A stretch of DNA of 8,394 bases, from positions 1 to 8,394 of the forward strand of contig JALVKZ010000240.1 in the NCBI GenBank assembly GCA_027033675.1. Reading direction: 5' to 3'. The translations under genes were made by a program, and so were the position numbers. Of the stretch, positions 1 to 6,483 are shown piece by piece. The notes below the pieces were generated by a model. That model was not told the origin of the DNA. It saw only the letters and a program-made list of their open reading frames with translations, and ran no database searches. Each line of letters begins with the position of its first letter. Position 1 is the first letter of the stretch. Origin of the DNA: Pyrodictiaceae archaeon. Lineage in GTDB: Archaea > Thermoproteota > Thermoprotei_A > Sulfolobales > Pyrodictiaceae.

Positions 1-1
1 T

Positions 2-718
<717 letters not shown>

Positions 719-767
719 ATGTGTACCGGCTACTTGACCAGTACTAATCCGAGAAGGAACTATCTAG

Positions 768-782
768 AACTCATTTATTTTA
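768..782 (+). terminator. T-rich putative transcription stop after the CDC48-type gene
   Basis: A T-rich stretch (CATTTATTTTA and flanks) lies about 50 bases after the stop codon at 718. Archaeal intrinsic termination typically uses T-runs without a needed hairpin. The run is interrupted, so this is only a candidate. Confidence 0.3.
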
Positions 783-858
783 GAGGCCCCTCTTGGTCTA
801 ATTAAATATCCCTCGTAATAAGGCTGCTTTAATTCCAAATCTATTCCCGGGTCTTTTA

Positions 859-876
859 GTCGCTGGTTTCAGCGAC
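859..876. repeat. Perfect inverted repeat, 7-bp arms with 4-base spacer
   Basis: GTCGCTG (859-865), GTTT (866-869), CAGCGAC (870-876) form a perfect palindrome of 18 bases. It sits immediately upstream of a candidate box A (about 880-886) of the next gene. It could be a dimeric operator or activator site, or an RNA hairpin if transcription starts further upstream. No T-run follows closely, so a terminator is less likely. Confidence 0.6.
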
Positions 877-887
877 AAGGTTTATCC
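873..887 (+). promoter_or_regulatory. Candidate BRE/box A (TATA) for the winged-helix gene
   Basis: The purine-rich CGACAAGG followed by TTTATCC resembles an archaeal BRE plus TATA box. Its centre (about 883) is 23 bases before the GTG at 906, the usual distance to a transcription start, which would give a leaderless message from 906. A second A/T-rich candidate (TAATTAAATATC, 799-810) would instead give a leader of about 85 bases containing the palindrome. I cannot decide between them from the sequence. Confidence 0.4.
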
Positions 888-900
888 ATGTTAAGGTAAG

Positions 901-909
901 GGAGGGTGA
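901..909 (+). promoter_or_regulatory. Shine-Dalgarno-like site that favours the ATG at 918
   Basis: GGAGGGTGA closely matches the archaeal Shine-Dalgarno consensus GGAGGTGA. It ends eight bases before ATG 918 but overlaps GTG 906, so it supports the internal ATG if a leader is transcribed. Confidence 0.55.
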
Positions 910-917
910 GATGCGTT

Positions 918-1151
918 ATGGGTGTAAATGGTTGGAGAAGTATACCGCTATACTATGCTATAGTGGAGGAGCTTGAACGAAGAGGTGGTAGTGCAAAGGA
1001 TATCGATATCTACCGTGCTCTTAGAGATAAGTATGATTTATCTTTCTCAGAGTTCCTTAAGGAGTTAATGAAGCTAGAAATGCATGGTGTTATCCGTGTT
1101 GAGGTTCTTAAGGAGAATCTCAGAAATGTCGAGCTTATAGCCAAGCCTTAA
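918..1151 (+). CDS. Small winged-helix-like protein upstream of FEN1, function unknown
   Basis: This 77-residue protein (81 if GTG 906 is used) is charged and soluble, with no signal peptide or membrane segment. Predicted by eye it has helix 1 at residues 8-22, helix 2 at 27-39, helix 3 at 42-56 (with the pattern [11 protein letters not shown]), then two short strands at 57-63 and 68-75. That order is typical of a winged helix-turn-helix, so DNA binding or a protein-protein role is plausible. I do not recognise a named family. The ATG at 918 is preferred because a Shine-Dalgarno-like site precedes it, but a box A 23 bases before GTG 906 suggests a possible leaderless start there. The gene ends 37 bases before fen and is on the same strand, so the two may be expressed together, and a role in replication/repair or in control of fen is an inference from position only. 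The palindrome just upstream raises the possibility of autoregulation. Confidence 0.75.
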   Translation: MGVNGWRSIPLYYAIVEELERRGGSAKDIDIYRALRDKYDLSFSEFLKELMKLEMHGVIRVEVLKENLRNVELIAKP

Positions 1152-1162
1152 GAACAGTACTT

Positions 1163-1171
1163 GTTTAAGCA
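1163..1171 (+). promoter_or_regulatory. Candidate box A for fen, compatible with a leaderless start
   Basis: GTTTAAGCA (1163-1171, starting within TTGTTTAAGC) is centred about 23 bases before the GTG start at 1189. No convincing Shine-Dalgarno site lies between them. This spacing fits leaderless transcription, common in crenarchaea. Confidence 0.4.
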
Positions 1172-1188
1172 TATACTCGGGGCTAGCA

Positions 1189-2244
1189 GTGGGCGTCAAT
1201 ATAAGAGAAATAATCCCGCCAGAAGCCATAAAGACAATAGATCTCCCCTTCCTCAAGTACAAGGTAGTGGCTATTGACGCCTATAACGCTCTCTACCAGT
1301 TCCTAACTGCTATAAGGCAGCCAGACGGCACACCGCTAATGGACTCAAAGGGCCGCGTCACAAGCCACCTAAGTGGACTCTTTTATCGAACAATCAACCT
1401 CGTCGAGAACGGCATAAAGGTAGTGTATGTTTTTGATGGAAAGCCGCCAGAGATGAAGTATGCCGAGATAGAGCGTAGAAAGAAAGTGAAGTCAGAGGCT
1501 GTTAAGAAATATGAGGAAGCAATAAAGCGTGGTGACCTGGAAGCCGCTAGAAGATATGCTCAAATGGCGTCAAAGCTTACCGACGACATGGTGCAGGACG
1601 CCAAGCGATTACTCGATGCAATGGGTATACCGTATGTACAAGCAAAAGCAGAGGGCGAGGCACAGGCAGCATATATGGCCAAGAAGGGTGACGCTTGGGC
1701 AGCAGCGAGCCAGGACTACGACTCCCTTCTCTTCGGGGCACCTAGACTTGTAAGGAACCTAGCAATCACGGGGAGAAGAAAGCTTCCACGCAAAGACGTC
1801 TATATAGAGGTCAAGCCAGAGCTAATAGAACTCGATATGCTCCTCAAGGCACTAGGTATTACACGTGAACAACTCATAGCTATAGGTATACTCGTTGGTA
1901 CAGACTATAACCCGGATGGCGTGCGGGGAGTAGGCCCAAAAACCGCGCTCAAGATGGTAAAAGCCCACAGGGACCCGATAAAACTTCTACAAAGCCTACC
2001 AAGGCACGAATTCTCGGTGGATCCGGTAGAGATATACAAGTACTTTCTTAGCCCTCCAGTAAACACTAATTATAAGCTAGAGTGGCACGAACCCGATGAG
2101 AAGAAAGTATTCGAGATACTAGTTGAGGAGCACGACTTCAATACAGAGCGAGTAAAGAACGCCCTAGAGCGCCTCAAGAAGGCCTACAGAGAGTATATAA
2201 AAGGTAAACAGACAGGACTGGATGCCTGGTTAAGGAGACGATAG
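1189..2244 (+). CDS. fen: Flap endonuclease 1 (FEN1)
   Basis: FEN1 is a structure-specific 5' nuclease that removes 5' flaps during Okazaki fragment maturation and repair. The 351-residue length is normal for archaeal FEN1. The metal-binding carboxylates are all visible: D30 (AIDAYNA), D83 (VFDGKPP), E155 and E157 (AEGEAQAA), D176 and D178 (QDYDSLL), and D239 (GTDYN). The helix-two-turn-helix is at about 245-258 ([12 protein letters not shown]). A C-terminal PCNA-interacting PIP box, QTGLDAWL, spans 341-348, so the enzyme should be recruited to the sliding clamp. The GTG start at 1189 gives the family's MGV N-terminus. In known FEN1 structures Gly2 lies near the active site, which strongly supports this start. 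It follows the small winged-helix gene after 37 bases and converges on pcm, leaving 22 bases between their stop codons. Confidence 0.97.
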   Translation: MGVNIREIIPPEAIKTIDLPFLKYKVVAIDAYNALYQFLTAIRQPDGTPLMDSKGRVTSHLSGLFYRTINLVENGIKVVYVFDGKPPEMKYAEIERRKKVKSEAVKKYEEAIKRGDLEAARRYAQMASKLTDDMVQDAKRLLDAMGIPYVQAKAEGEAQAAYMAKKGDAWAAASQDYDSLLFGAPRLVRNLAITGRRKLPRKDVYIEVKPELIELDMLLKALGITREQLIAIGILVGTDYNPDGVRGVGPKTALKMVKAHRDPIKLLQSLPRHEFSVDPVEIYKYFLSPPVNTNYKLEWHEPDEKKVFEILVEEHDFNTERVKNALERLKKAYREYIKGKQTGLDAWLRRR

Positions 2245-2251
2245 AGTCAAC

Positions 2252-2259
2252 TATATTTT
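2252..2259 (+). terminator. T-rich putative stop for fen
   Basis: TATATTTT lies in the 22-base gap between the convergent fen and pcm stop codons. A short T-run is the only termination-like signal there. The - strand shows none, so pcm transcripts probably read into the end of fen. Confidence 0.3.
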
Positions 2260-2266
2260 CAGAGCC

Positions 2267-2956
2267 TTAGTACTCGTAGAAATGCCATCCGTGTTCTCCC
2301 ACTAGGGGTACAAAGAGAACAGGTATCGTAGGCTTCACTTTTATCTCGCCATTTTCCTTCTTCTCAACAACATACAATACTTGTGAGTAGCGATCACCAA
2401 TAGGTATGACCATCTTGCCTCCTGGGCGGAGCTGCTCTATGAGAGGCTGGGGTATATCTGGTGCAGCAGCTGTTACGATTATTCTATCGTATGGAGCCTT
2501 CTCTGGGTAGCCCTTCGTGCCATCCCCAACGATGACTGTGACGCGGTTAACATAGCCTGCCCGCCTAAGATTCTCCTGCGCCCTCTTGGCAAGCCCTGGT
2601 ATACGCTCAATAGTATAGACATGGCCCCACTTCTCCCTAGGAGTATCACTTGGTGCCACTACCTCGGCTATAACTGCTGCATGGTAGCCAGAGCCTGTTC
2701 CGACCTCGAGAACCTTCATCCCGGTATCAAGGTCAGCGTACTCGCACATGAGAGCAACCATGTGAGGGGCGCTAATCGTCTGTCCATGGCCTATGGGGAG
2801 CGGTGTATCCTCGTAAGCCAAGTGCCTTAGATCCTCTGGTACAAATAGCTCCCTTGGTACACGAAGCATTGCCCTCATTACCTTCTCTGACCTTATATAG
2901 CCTTCCTCAATAAGCCTCTTAACTAGGCGCCGCCTAAGCTCCTCAAACCTCTGCAT
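2267..2956 (-). CDS. pcm: Protein-L-isoaspartate O-methyltransferase
   Basis: This enzyme transfers a methyl group from SAM to L-isoaspartyl residues that arise spontaneously in aged proteins, starting their repair; such damage is fast at high temperature. The 229-residue protein has the family's PIGHGQTIS substrate-loop motif (54-62), SAM motif I VLEVGTGSGYH (82-92), the acidic ribose-binding E116 (TIE), GDGTKG (143-148), and the later motif IIVTAAAP (158-165). A short insertion at about 101-110 (PSDTPREKWG) separates strands 1 and 2 of the Rossmann fold, slightly longer than in bacterial Pcm. The ATG at 2956 gives the expected N-terminus; only a weak AAGGT precedes it. A TATA-like CTTTATGC on the - strand (about 3015-3022) could be its promoter. 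It is divergent from the DUF371 gene and convergent with fen. Confidence 0.95.
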   Translation of the reverse strand: MQRFEELRRRLVKRLIEEGYIRSEKVMRAMLRVPRELFVPEDLRHLAYEDTPLPIGHGQTISAPHMVALMCEYADLDTGMKVLEVGTGSGYHAAVIAEVVAPSDTPREKWGHVYTIERIPGLAKRAQENLRRAGYVNRVTVIVGDGTKGYPEKAPYDRIIVTAAAPDIPQPLIEQLRPGGKMVIPIGDRYSQVLYVVEKKENGEIKVKPTIPVLFVPLVGEHGWHFYEY

Positions 2957-3011
2957 CGGCAGACCTTATCCCCGTGGTGTCTAGAGAGGCATTACTCTTC
3001 TTAACACTTAG

Positions 3012-3024
3012 CTTGCATAAAGGA
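3012..3024 (-). promoter_or_regulatory. Candidate box A for pcm in the divergent pcm/DUF371 gap
   Basis: Read on the - strand, CCTTTATGCAAG lies about 60 bases before the pcm start, implying a leader of some 35 bases. The same A/T-rich patch (GCATAAAG on the + strand) could also serve DUF371, about 45 bases before its ATG. It is the most TATA-like element in the 109-base gap. Support is by motif and position only. Confidence 0.3.
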
Positions 3025-3065
3025 ATCGTGACAATGAACACTAATAGGGTGGGAACTCTACCTTG

Positions 3066-3560
3066 ATGCTAGCCTTGTTAAGATGCAAGGGGCACCCTAA
3101 TATCCAGGCATCGCACCCAACAACGCTTGAGCTTGAGGAAGAATCGTTCCTAACCATACGGGGCGACTGCATAGTATGTATTGAATGCACTGGTGCAGAT
3201 AAGCTTCGTAGGCTCGCGGCAGGGAAGGGGCTTGCAAAGCTCTTCATAGTAGCGGTAAATCCTTTCCTAAGCCCTTACATAGCCTATGCTATTGTTGATG
3301 GCTTTCTTCCAGCCAAGAAGCCTAAGAGGCTGATTGTGAGAAAGAGTGCTCACCGGGAGAACAGTGTTATGGTCTGCTCATCGCTTGGTGCCTCCGAGCT
3401 ACCTATTGGTTTGAGAAAAATGCTTAGAAGCAGCTACACTAAGTGCTATGCCCTAATTGCCTTCTCGACCCCTGGCGACAACGTCGACACGATATATGAA
3501 CTTGCGGGGTGCATAGTCAAGGACGCGGGTAGCACTAGTGGAGCCAGGGACAAGGCCTAG
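3066..3560 (+). CDS. DUF371 family protein, function unknown
   Basis: The N-terminal half of this 164-residue protein carries the signature I associate with the archaeal DUF371 family: GHPNI at 9-13, HxTTLE at 17-22, and LTxRGDCIV at 29-37. No catalytic motif is evident. The conserved His/Asp/Cys residues (H10, H17, D34, C35) could form a binding site, but that is inference. There is no signal peptide or clear membrane helix, although residues around 60-80 are hydrophobic. ATG 3066 is chosen over the adjacent TTG 3063. A GGGTGGG at 3047-3053 is a possible but rather distant ribosome site. The last 35 residues plus stop (3453-3560) lie antisense to the end of trm5, and that tail extends beyond the part resembling the family, so it may be a lineage-specific addition. 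No function can be assigned. Confidence 0.82.
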   Translation: MLALLRCKGHPNIQASHPTTLELEEESFLTIRGDCIVCIECTGADKLRRLAAGKGLAKLFIVAVNPFLSPYIAYAIVDGFLPAKKPKRLIVRKSAHRENSVMVCSSLGASELPIGLRKMLRSSYTKCYALIAFSTPGDNVDTIYELAGCIVKDAGSTSGARDKA

Positions 3561-4472
3561 GGCCTCCTCTCGTGTCCGTGCAATGACGTATACGTGTATA
3601 ATGCATCCTTGCGGGCTGCATAGCCTATAAGCGGTGTCAAGGAACCTTATCGCGTCATGAGGGAGGTTCATTATTATTCTTGTAAAGACTGGTCTAAGCA
3701 CCCTTGGCAACTCCTCGGCATCCATGTTTAGTACCAGTATTGGTGTTTTGAGTTTCTTCTTGTTTAGCTTAATGGAGTACAAAATGGTCGAGACTGCCCA
3801 GGGATTAATGTCATTAGCCACAACTAGCTCGGCTCTACCAAGTGCGCTTATGAGAAGGGAGAAACCACCTATGCCAGCGAACATGTCAAGGACTATTTCT
3901 CCTGGAGCAACTTGGCTGGCAACTCGGTAGTGCTCAGCACCGAGACGTGGATTAACATAGACCTTTCCTAAGGGGACACGGTACACCAGTCCGTGCTCGC
4001 GATACTCTGTTACTTCTATCCTTTCCCCCGCCAAGTGGACTAATCTTTGGACCCGGTACTCGCTCTCAGTAATCTCTTTGGCGTAAACAGCTCGTATGCC
4101 CTTAACGTTTCTCAGCAGCTCGTCAGCTACCTCTTTCTCGCGGCCTCTAATTTCATTGCTTAGCGCCACTATTGCAACGTTACCTACTACTGTGAAGGAG
4201 ATAGGAGGCTCCCATTTTTCGCGCTCCTCGCAAACAGTCTCGATTAGCTCTACTACTCCTTTGCATGTTGATAGGAATGTATCACGTATGGCAGTGGTAC
4301 TTGCGGCATCCCTAACTGGGAATACTGGGTACATCGTTCTTGTAGGGGAGTATTTCTTAAGAGGCCTGGAGCCGCTTAACAATAACTGGTTATCCTTGAG
4401 GTAGCGGCGTAGTGCTTCGCCGCACCATGGCCCAGTTACGATACATGTGCAGCGTCTTTGCTTTGGTGGCAT
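3453..4472 (-). CDS. trm5: tRNA (guanine37-N1)-methyltransferase Trm5
   Basis: Trm5 methylates N1 of G37 next to the anticodon, preventing frameshifting; in archaea the product can also be an intermediate of wyosine derivatives. The 339-residue protein has an N-terminal D1-like region (about 8-55, with EALRRYLKDNQLL and YPV), a central linking domain, the family signature NPRLGAEHYR (174-183), SAM motif I LDMFAGIGGFS (195-205), the acidic ribose-binding region ANDINPWA (219-226), and the diagnostic MNLP (268-271). GIGGFS replaces the more usual GxGPFS. Among starts, ATG 4472 is preferred because GGAG lies seven bases upstream on the - strand; an earlier ATG at 4526 would push deeper into nadK and adds residues not resembling the family. 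The 3' end overlaps DUF371 by 108 bases. Its start codon is only four bases from that of divergent nadK, so its promoter must lie inside nadK. Whether it is subtype Trm5a or Trm5b I cannot settle. Confidence 0.93.
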   Translation of the reverse strand: MPPKQRRCTCIVTGPWCGEALRRYLKDNQLLLSGSRPLKKYSPTRTMYPVFPVRDAASTTAIRDTFLSTCKGVVELIETVCEEREKWEPPISFTVVGNVAIVALSNEIRGREKEVADELLRNVKGIRAVYAKEITESEYRVQRLVHLAGERIEVTEYREHGLVYRVPLGKVYVNPRLGAEHYRVASQVAPGEIVLDMFAGIGGFSLLISALGRAELVVANDINPWAVSTILYSIKLNKKKLKTPILVLNMDAEELPRVLRPVFTRIIMNLPHDAIRFLDTAYRLCSPQGCIIHVYVIARTREEALGLVPGSTSATRVLDYAPRKFIYRVDVVARGREGN

Positions 4473-4483
4473 TGTGATGCTCC
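4465..4483. promoter_or_regulatory. Interlocked divergent translation starts of trm5 and nadK
   Basis: nadK ATG (4477, + strand) has GGTGG at 4465-4469, seven bases before it. trm5 ATG (4472, - strand) has GGAG at 4480-4483, also seven bases before it. Each ribosome site therefore lies in codons 2-3 of the other gene, and only four bases (4473-4476) separate the start codons. Confidence 0.55.
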
Positions 4484-5304
4484 GCCGCATAGCAATATTC
4501 GCGAGACCTGACTTAAGAGAATCCATTATGCTCGCTAAGCAGGTATACGAGAAGCTGGTAAGGCTTGGTGTCGAGGTGTATTATGACTTATCTGTAGCTG
4601 ATAGGGCAGGTGGCCCCGGTATTGATCTAAGATTTGAGGATGTTGAGGGTGTTGTCGTTATAGGTGGTGATGGTACCCTCCTCCGCCTGCTTCAACTCCT
4701 TGGCGAGAAGTCACCTGTTCTTCACTTAATAAGGCTCGGACATAGAGCGTTCCTTTTCCCCGAGGAGCCTAGTACGGCTATCGAGAAGCTGAGGGACTTC
4801 GTCTCCGAGAACTACTGGGTGGAGGAGCATAAGCGCCTAAGAATAGAGACCAATAGCTACATGGGCTTTGCTCTCAACGAGGCAGTGATAACCGCGTTGG
4901 GCTCGAAAATAGTCTACTTAGACGTGAATGTAGAAGATGAGAGGCTCTACGAGGACCTGGCTGGTGACGGCGTCATAGTGGCGACACCTCTCGGAAGCAC
5001 GGCGTACAGTTATAGCGCTGGCGGCCCTGTGGTTCACCCCTCCCTAGACGCTGTCATTGTTACACCGCTTAACCCAATCAATAGAGGCACAGGGCCAACA
5101 GTTCTACCAGGAGATACTGCGCTGGAAGTAGTGATTAAGTATACTTTACGCCCAGTAAAACTAATAATCGATGGAGCGAAAGAACAGCTCCTCACAAGAG
5201 GAGCTCGGGTAAAGGCATCTCTCCAAGGCCCCCCGGTGCGTTTCGCTAGGTACACTAAGGGAGGGATGCTGAGACTACCATGGAGAAGAAAGTGTTCATT
5301 CTAG
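4477..5304 (+). CDS. nadK: NAD kinase
   Basis: NAD kinase phosphorylates NAD(H) to NADP(H); archaeal forms may also use polyphosphate. The 275-residue protein shows the diagnostic GGDGT (63-67), the NE dipeptide (N134/E135), the long glycine-rich signature from GDGVIVATPLGSTAYS to SAGGP (163-184), and the C-terminal IIDG (230-233). The segment that is usually of the form GxNxGxLGFL reads LIRLGHRAFLF (84-94) here, losing the Asn and replacing GF with AF, which is unusual for an otherwise intact enzyme. ATG 4477 is preferred; GTG 4474 directly precedes it, and GTG 4447 would add ten residues antisense to trm5. A GGTGG seven bases upstream fits ATG 4477. It leads a + strand series, and its last 25 bases overlap nob1, which suggests an operon with translational coupling. 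Confidence 0.93.
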   Translation: MLRRIAIFARPDLRESIMLAKQVYEKLVRLGVEVYYDLSVADRAGGPGIDLRFEDVEGVVVIGGDGTLLRLLQLLGEKSPVLHLIRLGHRAFLFPEEPSTAIEKLRDFVSENYWVEEHKRLRIETNSYMGFALNEAVITALGSKIVYLDVNVEDERLYEDLAGDGVIVATPLGSTAYSYSAGGPVVHPSLDAVIVTPLNPINRGTGPTVLPGDTALEVVIKYTLRPVKLIIDGAKEQLLTRGARVKASLQGPPVRFARYTKGGMLRLPWRRKCSF

Positions 5305-5813
5305 ACACGGGTGGGTTCATAGCCAGGTGGCCTCTCTACGCCCCTAGGGCAACGATATACACGACCAGTCTCGTACTAAGTGAGGTAAAAGACTCAGAGA
5401 GTAAGCAAGGTTTAGAAATAGCACTTTTACTTGACCGCATTCGCGTGGTCGATCCCAAGCAGAGCTATACTAAGCAGGTAGTCCGTGAAGCGCGTAAGAG
5501 GGGCCTACATATATCCCTGAGCAAGACCGATATATCGGTAGCGTCCCTGGCTCTTCAATTAAGAGAACAGGGACTAGAGGTAGAGGTTATAACAGATGAT
5601 TACTCGTTGCAAAACCTCCTAGCCCTCCTCGGGATAAAGTATAGGCCGCTAAGAACCCGTGGAATAAGAAGAGTTGAGGAATACATAGTAGTTTGCCCAG
5701 CATGCGGCTACACGTCACGGAATCCTGCTGAGAGGATATGCCCCGTTTGTGGAACACCCCTCAAGCGTGTAAGGAAGAAAGCTTGGAGTAAGCGCAACAA
5801 GACACAATTCTAG
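5280..5813 (+). CDS. nob1: Endoribonuclease NOB1 (PIN domain plus zinc ribbon)
   Basis: NOB1 performs the final cut that forms the 3' end of 16S rRNA during small-subunit maturation. Residues 1-120 form a PIN nuclease domain with the metal-binding acids D9 (LDTGGF), E35 (LSEV), D84 (KTDISVA) and D106/D107 (TDDYS). Residues 135-165 form a zinc ribbon with C139, C142, C154 and C157 (CPACG and CPVCG). A basic tail (RKKAWSKRNK) ends the protein and may touch rRNA. The length of 177 residues is slightly longer than the compact archaeal homologues. ATG 5280 is the only start that keeps the first catalytic Asp. GGGAGGGAT about 13 bases upstream, inside nadK, is a somewhat distant ribosome site. The gene overlaps nadK by 25 bases and is followed after 31 bases by pcp. 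Confidence 0.95.
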   Translation: MEKKVFILDTGGFIARWPLYAPRATIYTTSLVLSEVKDSESKQGLEIALLLDRIRVVDPKQSYTKQVVREARKRGLHISLSKTDISVASLALQLREQGLEVEVITDDYSLQNLLALLGIKYRPLRTRGIRRVEEYIVVCPACGYTSRNPAERICPVCGTPLKRVRKKAWSKRNKTQF

Positions 5814-5844
5814 GAAAGCATGGTTATTTACCTGGGCTAGCAGA

Positions 5845-6483
5845 GTGCACAGTGAAAAGATACTCCTAATAGGTTATAGTGTGTTCTCAGGATTTCAGCT
5901 AAATCCCTCCGAGGAGATAATTACAAGGCTTGACGGCGCTAGCATTAACGGGTATAGGGTTATGGGCCTCGTACTCCCGGTATCTTATCGCTACGTCCAG
6001 GGCACGTTGCCGAGAATACTTGAGGAAGAGCGGCCAGATATAGTTCTAGGCATAGGGCTTGCCCCCAGAGCTACTAGGCCAGTAATAGAGCTCGTGGCTT
6101 CTAATGTCGCTAGCTTCCGTATACGTGACGAGGACGGGGCCCTGGTAGGCTACGAGTATGTAGCAGGTAGTGGCTTAGAAGCTGTAAGAACAACACTGCC
6201 AGTAAGCATTGTTCTTGATGAGTGTCGGCGGCGTGGCCTAGATATAGCGGCAGGTGTCAGTATTGGTACCTATCTCTGCGGCATAGCTGGCTACTACATA
6301 ATGAAGTACGCAGAGACCCGTAAGAGAATTGGAGGATTCATACATATACCTCCATCAACGGAGCTAGCCATGCGCCACGGGCTCCGGAACTATGTGTCGC
6401 TGAGCACGCTCTTCGAGACAATTAAGTGTGTACTAGAGACGGTTACCGGGGCTTTACAAGCCTCGCAACAAAGTAGCCAGTAG
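5845..6483 (+). CDS. pcp: Pyroglutamyl-peptidase I (peptidase family C15)
   Basis: This cytosolic cysteine peptidase removes N-terminal pyroglutamate from peptides, which forms readily from N-terminal glutamine at high temperature. The 212-residue length is normal. The catalytic triad is recognisable: E82 (in GLAPRATRPVIE), C145 (in GTYLCG) and H167 (in GFIHIP). The N-terminal FSGFQLNPSEE (14-24) matches the family's F.pF.NPS pattern, and TLPV at 116-119 matches the substrate-pocket region. The Asn that usually follows the catalytic Cys is Gly here, and the residues before it (GVSIGTYLC) differ from the usual SNxAGTYLC. Start is GTG 5845; no in-frame ATG fits the N-terminal strand, and no good ribosome site precedes it. 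GGTTATTTACC (5822-5832) is A/T-rich but too close for a standard box A, so read-through from nob1 seems likelier. The 3' end overlaps the convergent methyltransferase gene by 41 bases. Confidence 0.9.
   Translation: MHSEKILLIGYSVFSGFQLNPSEEIITRLDGASINGYRVMGLVLPVSYRYVQGTLPRILEEERPDIVLGIGLAPRATRPVIELVASNVASFRIRDEDGALVGYEYVAGSGLEAVRTTLPVSIVLDECRRRGLDIAAGVSIGTYLCGIAGYYIMKYAETRKRIGGFIHIPPSTELAMRHGLRNYVSLSTLFETIKCVLETVTGALQASQQSSQ

Noticed and set aside
782..793. Short inverted repeat AGAGG-CC-CCTCT
   Set aside because: The two-base loop is too tight and the arms are short; it is probably chance.
719..905. C/D box small RNA or tRNA in the largest left-hand gap
   Set aside because: No RTGATGA/CTGA box pair and no cloverleaf could be found on either strand.
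906..1200. Both the winged-helix protein and FEN1 begin with MGVN
   Set aside because: The shared four residues are not followed by further similarity and use different codons, so duplication is not supported.
1529..1753. 74-codon open frame on the + strand inside fen
   Set aside because: It lies in another frame of FEN1 across catalytic residues and has no motif.
3041..3247. 68-codon open frame on the - strand across the DUF371 start
   Set aside because: It is antisense to the conserved DUF371 signature and Ser-rich; it would also occupy the divergent promoter gap.
4096..4404. 102-codon open frame on the + strand inside trm5
   Set aside because: It is antisense to a well-supported Trm5 coding region and its translation is Ser/Thr-rich low-complexity without recognisable motifs.
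4447..4476. Longer NAD kinase start at GTG 4447
   Set aside because: The extra residues are antisense to trm5 and do not fit the short N-terminal strand expected; ATG 4477 is better placed.
4473..4526. Longer Trm5 start at ATG 4526
   Set aside because: It would overlap nadK by about 50 bases; the added residues do not resemble Trm5, and ATG 4472 has a GGAG at good spacing.
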